Source: Streptomyces paradoxus | GTDB taxonomy: Bacteria; Actinomycetota; Actinomycetes; Streptomycetales; Streptomycetaceae | DNA length: 64,000 nt | NCBI RefSeq assembly: GCF_014202475.1 | Contig: NZ_JACHGV010000002.1 | Coordinates: 62,001-126,000 of the forward strand | Direction of reading: 5' to 3' | In this document: positions 23,008-30,645 of the stretch, one piece after another | How positions within the stretch are numbered: position 1 is the stretch's first letter | Layout of the letters: each line of letters opens with the position of its first letter | The notes under the pieces: generated by a model | The model's database searches: none | Told to the model about the DNA's origin: nothing | The model's input: only the letters and a program-made list of their open reading frames with translations | Program-made: the position numbers and the translations under genes

Positions 23008-23631
23008 ATGACTTCCATCGCATCCGTCACCCTCGAGGTGGCCGACCCCGCCGCAGCCGACCGCTTCTACTCCGCCGCCTTCGGTCTGGGCGACCGGCTG
23101 CGCCTGCGGGCGTCGGAGGCACCGACCTCCGGCTTCCGCGGGTTCACGCTGTCCCTCGTGGTCGCCCAGCCTGCCGACGTGGACGCCCTCCTCGACGCGG
23201 CCGTGCGGGCCGGTGCGACGACGCTGAAGCCCGCCGCCAAGTCGCTCTGGGGCTACGGCGGCGTCGTCCAGGCCCCCGACGGGACGATCTGGCAGCTCGC
23301 GTCGTCGTCGAAGAAGAACACCGGCCCGGCGACCCGGCAGGTCGACGAGTTCGTCCTGCTCCTCGGCGTCGAGGACGTGAAGGCCAGCAAGCAGTTCTAC
23401 GTCGAGCACGGCCTGGCCGTGGGGAAGAGCTTCGGCGGCAAGTACGTCGAGTTCGCCACCGGCGGCCCCGTCAAGCTGGCCCTGTACAAGCGCCGCGGCC
23501 TCGCCAAGGTCGCCGGCGTCTCCCCCGACGGCACCGGCTCCCACCGCCTGGCCATCACAGGCGACGCCGGGCCGTTCACCGACCCGGACGGATTCGCCTG
23601 GACGACCGCGTCGGAGAACGCGTCGGTGTGA
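23008..23631 (+). CDS. Two-domain VOC family (glyoxalase-like) protein
   Basis: A 207-aa protein with two VOC repeats. Residues 1-~100 run from MTSIASVTLEVADPAAADRF to YGGVVQAPDGTIWQLAS; residues ~105-207 run from VDEFVLLLGVEDVKASKQFY to FTDPDGFAWTTAS. Each half ends in the D-P-D-G or A-P-D-G strand typical of the fold, so one polypeptide could form the full active-site barrel. Catalytic identity is not evident. The start is an ATG with a -10-like hexamer 7 nt upstream rather than a ribosome binding site. It converges on glnA2, with a hairpin in between. Confidence 0.8.
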   Translation: MTSIASVTLEVADPAAADRFYSAAFGLGDRLRLRASEAPTSGFRGFTLSLVVAQPADVDALLDAAVRAGATTLKPAAKSLWGYGGVVQAPDGTIWQLASSSKKNTGPATRQVDEFVLLLGVEDVKASKQFYVEHGLAVGKSFGGKYVEFATGGPVKLALYKRRGLAKVAGVSPDGTGSHRLAITGDAGPFTDPDGFAWTTASENASV

Positions 23632-23637
23632 CCTGCA

Positions 23638-23655
23638 CCGGCGGACACCCGCCGG
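23638..23655. terminator. Bidirectional hairpin between VOC gene and glnA2
   Basis: CCGGCGG-ACAC-CCGCCGG forms a 7-bp stem with a tetraloop in the 40-bp gap between two convergent stop codons. Confidence 0.6.
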
Positions 23656-23671
23656 CCCCGGCGGAGGGGAC

Positions 23672-25033
23672 CTACAGCGCCGGCAGGTTCTTCCGCAGCT
23701 CGAACGCCGTGACCTCGCTGCGGTACTCCTCCCACTCCTGCCGCTTGTTGCGCAGGAAGAAGTCGAAGACGTGCTCGCCGAGGGTCTCGGCGACGAGGTC
23801 GCTGCGTTCCATGAGGGTCAGGGCCTCGCCGAGGTTCTGCGGGAGCGGCTCGATGCCCATGGCGCGGCGCTCCGCGTCGGAGAGGGCCCAGACGTCGTCC
23901 TCGGCGCCCGGCGGGAGCTCGTAGCCCTCCTCGATGCCCTTGAGGCCGGCGGCCAGCAGCAGCGCGTACGCCAGGTACGGGTTCGCGCCGGAGTCGATGG
24001 AGCGGACCTCCACCCGGGCCGAGCCCGTCTTGCCGGGCTTGTACATCGGGACGCGGACGAGCGCCGAGCGGTTGTTGTGGCCCCAGCAGATGTACGAGGG
24101 GGCTTCGCCGCCCGCGCCCGCGGTGCGCTCCGCGCCGCCCCAGATGCGCTTGTAGGAGTTGACCCACTGGTTGGTGACCGCGGAGATCTCCGCCGCGTGC
24201 CGCAGCAGGCCCGCGATGAAGGAACGGCCCACCTTGGAGAGCTGGTACTCCGAGCCCGACTCGTAGAAGGCGTTGCGGTCGCCCTCGAAGAGCGACAGGT
24301 GCGTGTGCATGCCGCTGCCGGGGTGCTCGGAGAAGGGCTTCGGCATGAACGTGGCGTGCACGCCCTGCTCCAGCGCCACCTGCTTCATGACGAGGCGGAA
24401 CGTCATGACGTTGTCGGCCGTGGACAGTGCGTCGGCGTAGCGGAGGTCGATCTCCTGCTGGCCCGGCGCGCCCTCGTGGTGGGAGAACTCCACCGAGATG
24501 CCCATGGACTCCAGCATGGTGATCGCCTGGCGGCGGAAGTCCATGCCGACGTTGGTCGGGGTGTGGTCGAAGTAGCCGGAGTTGTCGGCCGGAGTGGGCC
24601 GGGAGCCGTCCAGCGGGCGGTCCTTCAGCAGGAAGAACTCGATCTCCGGGTGGGTGTAGAAGGTGAAGCCCAGGTCGGAGGTGCGGGCCAGGGCGCGCTT
24701 GAGCACGTAGCGCGGGTCGGCGAAGGACGGGGAGCCGTCCGGCATGAGGATGTCGCAGAACATGCGGGCCGTGCCCGGGGCCTCCGCGCGCCAGGGCAGG
24801 ATCTGGAAGGTCGACGGGTCCGGCTTGGCGATCATGTCGGACTCGTAGACCCGGGCGAAGCCCTCGATCGCGGAGCCGTCGAAGCCGATGCCCTCGTCGA
24901 AGGCCTGCTCCAGTTCGGCCGGGGCCACGGCGACGGACTTGAGGAAGCCCAGCACGTCCGTGAACCACAGGCGTACGAACCGGATGTCGCGCTCCTCCAA
25001 CGTCCGGAGCACGAACTCCTGCTGCTTGTCCAT
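23672..25033 (-). CDS. glnA2: Glutamine synthetase-like ligase GlnA2 (probable gamma-glutamylpolyamine synthetase)
   Basis: 453 aa from the ATG at 25033; the ATG at 25048 would add MGKRK but has its AAGG almost touching the start. GS motifs are intact: GIGFDGSAIEGF, PEIEFFLL, HHEGAPGQQEIDLRYAD (metal Glu residues), HPGSGMHTHLSL, HNNRSALVRVP and ARVEVRSIDSGANPYLA. The adenylylation loop, NLYDLP in regulated GSI enzymes, reads DDVWALSDAER here, so the modifiable Tyr is Trp. The closest match I recall is S. coelicolor GlnA2 (SCO2241), reported to glutamylate polyamines rather than make glutamine. It lies near glnE but is probably not its substrate. The 297-bp region upstream is shared with divergent hmp. 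Confidence 0.88.
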   Translation of the reverse strand: MDKQQEFVLRTLEERDIRFVRLWFTDVLGFLKSVAVAPAELEQAFDEGIGFDGSAIEGFARVYESDMIAKPDPSTFQILPWRAEAPGTARMFCDILMPDGSPSFADPRYVLKRALARTSDLGFTFYTHPEIEFFLLKDRPLDGSRPTPADNSGYFDHTPTNVGMDFRRQAITMLESMGISVEFSHHEGAPGQQEIDLRYADALSTADNVMTFRLVMKQVALEQGVHATFMPKPFSEHPGSGMHTHLSLFEGDRNAFYESGSEYQLSKVGRSFIAGLLRHAAEISAVTNQWVNSYKRIWGGAERTAGAGGEAPSYICWGHNNRSALVRVPMYKPGKTGSARVEVRSIDSGANPYLAYALLLAAGLKGIEEGYELPPGAEDDVWALSDAERRAMGIEPLPQNLGEALTLMERSDLVAETLGEHVFDFFLRNKRQEWEEYRSEVTAFELRKNLPAL

Positions 25034-25268
25034 CTTCCGCTTCCCCATCCTTGCTGGTCAGGCCGCCTTCTCTTCCGTACCACGGGAGGCGGTCGGGCAC
25101 CTGAGCATCCCACCACACCTCCATTTCGTACGCGTTGCGGACCATGATCGCCCGGCCGGCCCGGGGTCGAACGCCTCGCGTACGGCGGGTGAACTGCTCT
25201 TCCGCCCCATAGTGCCTGCTCGCACCGACATCCGTAACGGCCGGTTCCCTTCGCTGCGCCACCCGCTT

Positions 25269-25291
25269 AATTTGCATCTCAGATGCAACTT
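25269..25291. promoter_or_regulatory. NsrR operator upstream of hmp
   Basis: AAT-TTGCATCT-C-AGATGCAA-CTT: a perfect 8-1-8 inverted repeat inside the 23-bp format AAnnTGCAT...ATGCAnnTT typical of NsrR sites. It sits 40 bp upstream of hmp, and the cognate nsrR is the next gene. The rest of 25034-25330 holds the glnA2 leader and no gene. Confidence 0.8.
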
Positions 25292-25330
25292 TAATTAGCG
25301 TGCGTACAGTCGAGCCTTGAGGAGCCCCAG

Positions 25331-26518
25331 ATGCTGTCCGAGCAGTCCGCCGCCACCGTCCGCGCCACACTCCCCGCCGTCGGTGCGGCCCTCGGCACGA
25401 TCACCGAGCGCTTCTACGCCGGGCTGTTCGCGGCCCACCCCGAGCTGCTGCGGGACCTGTTCAACCGGGGCAACCAGGCCTCCGGCACCCAGCGCCAGGC
25501 GCTGGCCGGTTCCGTCGCCGCGTTCGCGACGCACCTGCTGGACCACCCGGAGCAGCGGCCGGACGCCATGCTGCAGCGCATCGCCCACAAGCACGCCTCG
25601 CTCGGCGTCACGCCGGAGCAGTACGGCATCGTCCACGAGCACCTGTTCGCCGCCATCGCCGAGGTGCTGGGCGACGCGGTCACGCCCGAGGTCGCCGCCG
25701 CCTGGGACGAGGTCTACTGGCTGATGGCGAACGCGCTGATCGCCGTGGAGCGGCGGCTGCGCGAGGAGCGCGGCGGACACAGCTGGCGGAGCTGGGAGGT
25801 CGTCGAGCGGATCCCCGAGACCGCGGACGTCGCCACGTTCCGGCTGCGGCCGGCCGACGGCGGCGTGGTGCGGGACTTCCTGGCCGGCCAGTACGTCTCC
25901 GTCCGCGTCACCCTCGCCGACGGCGCCCGGCAGATACGGCAGTACAGCCTCTCCGGGGCGCCCGGCCCGGACCTGCGGCAGATCAGCGTGAAGCGCGTGC
26001 GCGAGCCCGGCGCCCCCGACGGCGAGGTCTCGAACCACCTGCACGCGCGCGTGCGGACGGGCGACGTCCTGGAGCTGTCCGAGCCGTACGGCGACCTGGT
26101 CCTGGACGCCGGCCCCGACACGCCCCTGCTGCTGGCGTCGGCGGGCATCGGCGTGACCCCGATGACCGCGATGCTGGCGCACCTGGCCGACTCGGGGCAC
26201 CGCGCCCCCGTCACCGTCGTGCACGCCGACCGCTCCCCCGCCACCCACGCCCTGCGCGCCGACCACGAGGCCTGGGCGGCCAAGCTCCCCGACGCGGCCG
26301 TCCACCTCTGGTACGAGCAGGACGCCCCGGCGGGCACCCGCACCGGCCTGGCCGACCTCACCGGCGTCGCACTCGCCCCGGGCACGCGCGCGTACCTGTG
26401 CGGTCCGCTCCCGTTCATGCGGGCGGTGCGGTCCCAGCTGATCGCCAAGGGCGTGGCCCCCGCCGGCATCCACTACGAGGTGTTCGGCCCCGACCTGTGG
26501 CTGGCGGGGCAGGCCTAG
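25331..26518 (+). CDS. hmp: Flavohemoglobin, nitric oxide dioxygenase
   Basis: A 395-aa protein. The N-terminal globin domain (1-~140) has the distal Tyr-29 (FYAGLF), Gln in NQASGTQ and a proximal His in IAHKHASLGV (His-88). The FAD domain (~150-260) has RQYSLSG, and the C-terminal NAD domain has SAGIGVTPM and CGPLPFM followed by the YEVFGP end. It oxidises NO to nitrate using O2 and NADH in the cytoplasm. GAGGAG precedes the ATG. An NsrR-type palindrome lies 40 bp upstream and nsrR is convergent at the 3' end, sharing a CTAG in which both genes stop. Confidence 0.95.
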   Translation: MLSEQSAATVRATLPAVGAALGTITERFYAGLFAAHPELLRDLFNRGNQASGTQRQALAGSVAAFATHLLDHPEQRPDAMLQRIAHKHASLGVTPEQYGIVHEHLFAAIAEVLGDAVTPEVAAAWDEVYWLMANALIAVERRLREERGGHSWRSWEVVERIPETADVATFRLRPADGGVVRDFLAGQYVSVRVTLADGARQIRQYSLSGAPGPDLRQISVKRVREPGAPDGEVSNHLHARVRTGDVLELSEPYGDLVLDAGPDTPLLLASAGIGVTPMTAMLAHLADSGHRAPVTVVHADRSPATHALRADHEAWAAKLPDAAVHLWYEQDAPAGTRTGLADLTGVALAPGTRAYLCGPLPFMRAVRSQLIAKGVAPAGIHYEVFGPDLWLAGQA

Positions 26519-26961
26519 GCTCCGGGACCGGGACCCCGCGAGATCCCCAGCAGCAGCGCCCCCGTCGGCTCCGCCACGATGTCCTCCACCGTGACCGGGT
26601 CCAGTGAGGCGAAGAACGCCTCCTGGGCCCGGCGCAGGGCGCCGCGCAGGCGGCAGGCGGAGTTGAGGGGGCAGGGGGTGGGGCCGTCGCAGTCGACGAC
26701 GTCGCCGCTGCCCTCGAAGGCGCGGACCACGGCTCCGACCGAGGCCGTACGGCCCTGCTCGGTGAGCGTGAGGCCGCCGCCGCGGCCGCGGCGGGCCTGC
26801 AGCAGACCCATGTGCTGGAGTTCGGCGACGACCTTCGCCAGGTGGGTGTACGGCACGTCCATGCCGTCCGCGACGTCCCGGGTCGTCGGACTCGACCCGC
26901 CCGCGACGGCGAGCCGCATCAGGACCCGCAGGGCGAGGTCGGTGGAGCGCAGCAGCCGCAT
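26515..26961 (-). CDS. nsrR: Nitric oxide-sensing Rrf2-family repressor NsrR
   Basis: A 148-aa Rrf2 winged-helix protein: MRLLRSTDLALRVLMRLA, then YTHLAKVVAELQHMGLL and a Gly/Arg wing RRGRGGGLTLT. Cysteines at 91, 97 and 103 (CDGPTPCPLNSAC) and Asp-8 match the ligand set described for the [4Fe-4S] cluster of S. coelicolor NsrR (three Cys plus Asp-8). NO damages the cluster and releases the operator, derepressing hmp. TACGCT ends 6 nt before the ATG with no ribosome binding site, so the mRNA is probably leaderless. It converges on hmp with a 4-bp overlap. Confidence 0.92.
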   Translation of the reverse strand: MRLLRSTDLALRVLMRLAVAGGSSPTTRDVADGMDVPYTHLAKVVAELQHMGLLQARRGRGGGLTLTEQGRTASVGAVVRAFEGSGDVVDCDGPTPCPLNSACRLRGALRRAQEAFFASLDPVTVEDIVAEPTGALLLGISRGPGPGA

Positions 26962-26967
26962 GCAGGC

Positions 26968-26973
26968 AGCGTA
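26968..26973 (-). promoter_or_regulatory. -10 element of leaderless nsrR
   Basis: On the minus strand TACGCT ends 6 nt before the ATG at 26961. A convincing NsrR palindrome is not visible here, unlike at hmp. Confidence 0.45.
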
Positions 26974-27168
26974 GGTAATGGGATTCTCCGGTTCAAATTA
27001 TCCGGCGGGAGAGCGCGGGAGAGGGGCGCCGGGAGCGGTGAAGCTGTCGTGCAGCTGTCGGTGCCGTATCGATTCGGCCCATTCCGGCGGCCGCTCTACG
27101 AGGCGCCCCGTCTCCCCCACTACGATCAGCCCACCCGACCGTCACTTTTCCCACGAAGGACACACCTC

Positions 27169-27837
27169 ATGGGCTCCGCCAAGAAGGCCAGCACGTCACG
27201 CAAGGCTCGAATAGAGGAGATGCGGCGCGCCGAGCAGGCCCGTGAGCGCCGCAACCGGATCCTCACCATCGCGGCCAGCCTCGTGATCGTGACCGGACTC
27301 GTCGTCGGCGGCGTCGTGCTCGTGCGGTCCCAGGACGACGGGGCCAGTGACACCGCGGCGGCGAAGGACTCCTCCGGCAAGGGCACGTTCGTGACGGGCA
27401 AGGACGGCGTGAAGACCTGGGAGGGGAAGCTGGCCCGCAACCACGTCACCAAGGCCGTGAAGTACGCCTCCGAGCCGCCGGTCGGCGGCGACCACAACCC
27501 GGTCTGGATGAACTGCAACGGCGACGTCTACACCGAGCCGGTGAAGAACACCAACGCCGTGCACTCGCTGGAGCACGGCGCGGTGTGGGTGACGTACAAC
27601 GCCTCCGCGAAGAAGTCCGACGTCGACGCGCTCGCGGCGAAGGTGAAGAAGACGCCGTACACGCTGATGAGCCCGGTGGACGACCAGAAGGACCCGATCA
27701 TGCTCTCGGCGTGGGGCCACCAGCGCACGGTGACGGGTGCGGGCGACCCGAACGTGGACAAGTTCTTCGAGAAGTTCGTCCAGGGCGAGCAGACCCCCGA
27801 GCCGGGCGCCGCCTGCACGAACGGGCTGTCCAAGTGA
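27169..27837 (+). CDS. DUF3105 membrane-anchored protein
   Basis: 222 aa from ATG 27169 with GAAGGA upstream. A Lys/Arg-rich N-terminal tail (RKARIEEMRRAEQARERRNR) is followed by one membrane span, ILTIAASLVIVTGLVVGGVVLV (~residues 36-57), and an extracellular domain. That domain has the DUF3105 signature: EPPVGGDHNPVWMNCNGDVY and HSLEHGAVWVTY, with His and Cys residues that could bind metal. Function of the family is not established. The stop TGA overlaps the GTG start of the next gene (GTGA), so the two are translationally coupled and probably act together at the cell surface. Confidence 0.85.
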   Translation: MGSAKKASTSRKARIEEMRRAEQARERRNRILTIAASLVIVTGLVVGGVVLVRSQDDGASDTAAAKDSSGKGTFVTGKDGVKTWEGKLARNHVTKAVKYASEPPVGGDHNPVWMNCNGDVYTEPVKNTNAVHSLEHGAVWVTYNASAKKSDVDALAAKVKKTPYTLMSPVDDQKDPIMLSAWGHQRTVTGAGDPNVDKFFEKFVQGEQTPEPGAACTNGLSK

Positions 27838-28454
27838 GGCATGCCGGACTGGTCGCAGGGGCCGCGGCGGCGGCGCTCGTCGCGGCCGGTGCGATCACCT
27901 ACGCCGTCGCCGGGGACGATGGCGGCGGCAGGACGCCCTCCGCCGAGTCCGCGGACGCCGGGTTCGCGCGGGACATGGCGGTGCACCACCAGCAGGCCGT
28001 GGAGATGTCGTACATCGTGCGCGACCGCACGAAGGACGAGGAGGTCCGGCGCCTGGCCTACGACATCGCGCAGACGCAGGCCAACCAGCGCGGCATGATG
28101 CTCGGCTGGCTCGACCTGTGGGGCCTGCCGAAGGTGTCCTCCAAGCCGCCGATGACCTGGATGGACATGGGCGGTATGGCCTCCGCCAAGGACGGCGCGC
28201 TGATGCCCGGCATGGCGACCAACTCCGAGATGAAGAAGCTGGGCGAGCTCAGCGGGAAGCAGGCGGAGGTCTTCTACCTCCAGCTGATGACGGACCATCA
28301 CAAGGGCGGCGTCCACATGGCCGAGGGCTGTGTGGACCGGTGCGTGGTGGGTGTCGAGAAGCGGCTCGCGCAGGGCATGGTGGACGCGCAGCAGTCGGAG
28401 ATCCTGCTCATGGCCGACATGCTCAAGAAGCGCGGCGCCGCACCGCGGTCCTAG
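27834..28454 (+). CDS. DUF305 (CopM-like) membrane-anchored or secreted protein
   Basis: 206 aa from GTG 27834, which overlaps the DUF3105 stop by 4 bp; an earlier frame start is unlikely because it would run inside that gene. The N-terminus GLVAGAAAAALVAAGAITYAV is a signal or anchor segment. The rest is a ferritin-like helical DUF305 domain with two His/Met signatures, MAVHHQQAVEMS and MTDHHKGGVHMA, plus further Met-rich stretches (MDMGGMAS, LMPGMAT). The cyanobacterial relative CopM binds copper, so a periplasmic copper or other metal role is plausible but not shown. It is the second gene of a two-gene operon. Confidence 0.85.
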   Translation: MRHAGLVAGAAAAALVAAGAITYAVAGDDGGGRTPSAESADAGFARDMAVHHQQAVEMSYIVRDRTKDEEVRRLAYDIAQTQANQRGMMLGWLDLWGLPKVSSKPPMTWMDMGGMASAKDGALMPGMATNSEMKKLGELSGKQAEVFYLQLMTDHHKGGVHMAEGCVDRCVVGVEKRLAQGMVDAQQSEILLMADMLKKRGAAPRS

Positions 28455-28622
28455 CTGTGGCGGGCACGTAAGCCTCAAATCACCCTGCCTGGCAGGCTCT
28501 TGGGCTCTTCTTGGTCTGCGTAGAGCGCTTCTTTGGCTGCGCAATTCCCTTGCATGAACGGTTCATCGCGAGAGTGGCGACCGTCGAGTGATCCACTCGC
28601 GACGAACCGCACAGGGGGTTCC

Positions 28623-30566
28623 ATGAGATCCAACCGCGCCTCGGTGCGCGCCGGGGTGAGCATGGCAGCGACACTGCCGATGCTCGCCGGTGCGCTGGCG
28701 CTCGGCATGCCCGCGGCGCACGCCGCCGACCACCCGCTCCGTGACCTGCTGACCGGGACCCGCCCCACGTGGGCCACGGCCCGCGCGGACCGGGGCGCCG
28801 CCTTGGACGGTGCCCAGGTCTCGGCCCGGGTCTACCTCGCCGGCAAGGACGCCGCGGGCCTCGCCGCCTACGCGAAGGCCGTCTCCGACCCGGACTCGGC
28901 CTCGTACGGCACATACCTGACGGCCCAGCAGGCGCAGGCCCGCTTCGGCGCGACCCCGGCCCAGGTGGCGGCCGTGAAGTCCTGGCTGACGGCCTCGGGC
29001 CTGAAGGTCACCGGCGTCACGCGGCACTACGTCTCGGTCAGCGGCGACGTGGCCGCCGCCGAGAAGGCCTTCGGCACCCAGCTGCACAACTTCGCCAAGG
29101 GCTCGAAGACCTACCGCGCCCCGGCGAGCACCGCCTCCGTGCCGGCGAGCCTGGGCGACGCCGTCCTGACCGTGACCGGGCTGGACAACGCGCCCCACAT
29201 GGCCACGCACGACGATCGGCTGCCCCCGCCGGACACCGTCTTCCGCAACGCCGGGCCGTTCTCCTCGTACTACGGCTCGAACACCGCGAGCACGCTCCCG
29301 GACGCCTACGGCAAGAAGATCCCGTACACCGTGAAGGGCTACACCGGCAAGCAGCTGCGGGCCGCCTACGGCGCGGGCACGCGCACAGGCAAGGGCGTCC
29401 GGGTCGCCATCACGGACGCGTACGCCTCCCCGACGATCGCCTACGACGCCGGCACCTACGCCAAGCGCAACGGTGACGCCGCGTGGAAGACGGGCCAGCT
29501 GCACCAGGTGCTGCCGAAGAAGTACACCGACACCAAGGACTGCTCGGCCTCCGGCTGGTACGGCGAGGAGACCCTGGACGTCGAGGCGGTGCACGCGGTC
29601 GCGCCGGCCGCTGACGTCACGTACGTCGGCGCCGCCTCCTGCGGGGACGGCGATCTGCTCGACGCGCTCGGCACGGTCGTCGACAGCCACCTGGCCGACA
29701 TCGTCTCCAACTCTTGGGGCGAGGTCGAGGCCGCGCAGACCCCGGACCTCGCGGCCGCCTACGACCAGGTCTTCCAGCTGGGCGCGGTCGAGGGCATCGG
29801 CTTCTACTTCTCCTCCGGCGACGACGGCGACGAGGTCGCCAGTTCCGGGACGAAGCAGGTCGACGCCCCGGCCAACTCGGCGTGGGTCACCGCCGTCGGC
29901 GGCACGTCGCTCGCCGTCGGCAAGGACGACACCTATCTGTGGGAGACCGGCTGGGGCACCGAGAAGGCGACCCTGTCGGCCGACGGCAAGAGCTGGACGG
30001 GCTTCCCCGGCGCCTTCACCTCCGGCGCGGGCGGCGGCACCAGCAAGACCGTCGCCGAGCCCTCCTACCAGCAGGGCGTGGTGCCGGACGCGCTGGCCAA
30101 GGCCGACAGCGCGGACGGCAACCGGGTCGTCCCGGACATCGCCGCGATCGCCGACCCGAACACCGGCTTCCTGGTGGGGCAGACGCAGACGCTCCCCGAC
30201 GGCAAGAAGCAGGCCTACAGCGAGTACCGCATCGGCGGCACCTCGCTCGCGGCCCCGACCATCGCGGCCATCCAGGCCCTGGCCCAGGAGGCCCGCGGCG
30301 GCAAGGCGATCGGCTTCGCCAACCCGGCGATCTACGCCAAGGCCGGCTCGAAGGTCTACCACGACGTCACCGACGACCCGACGGGCTCCGGTCTCGCCGT
30401 GGCCCGCGTCGACTTCGTGAACGGCTACGACGCCACCGGCGGTCTGACCACGTCCGTGCGCAGTCTCGGCAAGGACAGCTCGCTCTCGGCCGTGAAGGGC
30501 TACGACGACGTCACCGGCGTGGGCACACCCGCGAACGGCTACGTCGAGTCGTACCGACGCGGCTGA
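28623..30566 (+). CDS. Secreted sedolisin (S53) serine-carboxyl protease with prodomain
   Basis: A 647-aa pre-pro-protease; the ATG at 28623 follows an AGGGGG tract. Signal peptide residues 1-~34 (ASVRAGVSMAATLPMLAG...AHAA). The activation domain (~35-190) contains DSASYGTYLTAQQ and YRAP, typical of Pro-kumamolisin. The catalytic domain has E315/D319 (YGEETLD) and nucleophile S541 in GGTSLAAP, where SGTS is canonical, plus the oxyanion-region SSGDDGD. The C-terminal GYDDVTGVGTP is the calcium-site end of S53 enzymes. It would be secreted as a zymogen, self-activate at acid pH and digest extracellular protein. A 13-bp hairpin follows. Confidence 0.93.
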   Translation: MRSNRASVRAGVSMAATLPMLAGALALGMPAAHAADHPLRDLLTGTRPTWATARADRGAALDGAQVSARVYLAGKDAAGLAAYAKAVSDPDSASYGTYLTAQQAQARFGATPAQVAAVKSWLTASGLKVTGVTRHYVSVSGDVAAAEKAFGTQLHNFAKGSKTYRAPASTASVPASLGDAVLTVTGLDNAPHMATHDDRLPPPDTVFRNAGPFSSYYGSNTASTLPDAYGKKIPYTVKGYTGKQLRAAYGAGTRTGKGVRVAITDAYASPTIAYDAGTYAKRNGDAAWKTGQLHQVLPKKYTDTKDCSASGWYGEETLDVEAVHAVAPAADVTYVGAASCGDGDLLDALGTVVDSHLADIVSNSWGEVEAAQTPDLAAAYDQVFQLGAVEGIGFYFSSGDDGDEVASSGTKQVDAPANSAWVTAVGGTSLAVGKDDTYLWETGWGTEKATLSADGKSWTGFPGAFTSGAGGGTSKTVAEPSYQQGVVPDALAKADSADGNRVVPDIAAIADPNTGFLVGQTQTLPDGKKQAYSEYRIGGTSLAAPTIAAIQALAQEARGGKAIGFANPAIYAKAGSKVYHDVTDDPTGSGLAVARVDFVNGYDATGGLTTSVRSLGKDSSLSAVKGYDDVTGVGTPANGYVESYRRG

Positions 30567-30581
30567 CCTCCGCAAGGGGAC

Positions 30582-30615
30582 ATGGGGTGGTGTGGGGTGA
30601 CTCACACCACCCCAT
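30582..30615 (+). terminator. Terminator after the sedolisin gene
   Basis: ATGGGGTGGTGTG (30582-30594) pairs perfectly with CACACCACCCCAT (30603-30615), a 13-bp stem with an 8-nt loop, 15 nt past the stop and followed by TGTGT. Confidence 0.75.
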
Positions 30616-30632
30616 TGTGTCGCACTGACGAT

Positions 30633-30638
30633 TACACT
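30633..30638 (+). promoter_or_regulatory. -10 element of leaderless nadE
   Basis: TACACT ends 7 nt before the GTG at 30646, with no ribosome binding site between. Confidence 0.5.
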
Positions 30639-30645
30639 GGGCGGC

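Noticed and set aside
26962..27010. Possible NsrR autoregulatory site upstream of nsrR
   Set aside because: AATTTGAA...ATTACC-like sequence is AT-rich but lacks the TGCAT inverted halves seen at hmp.
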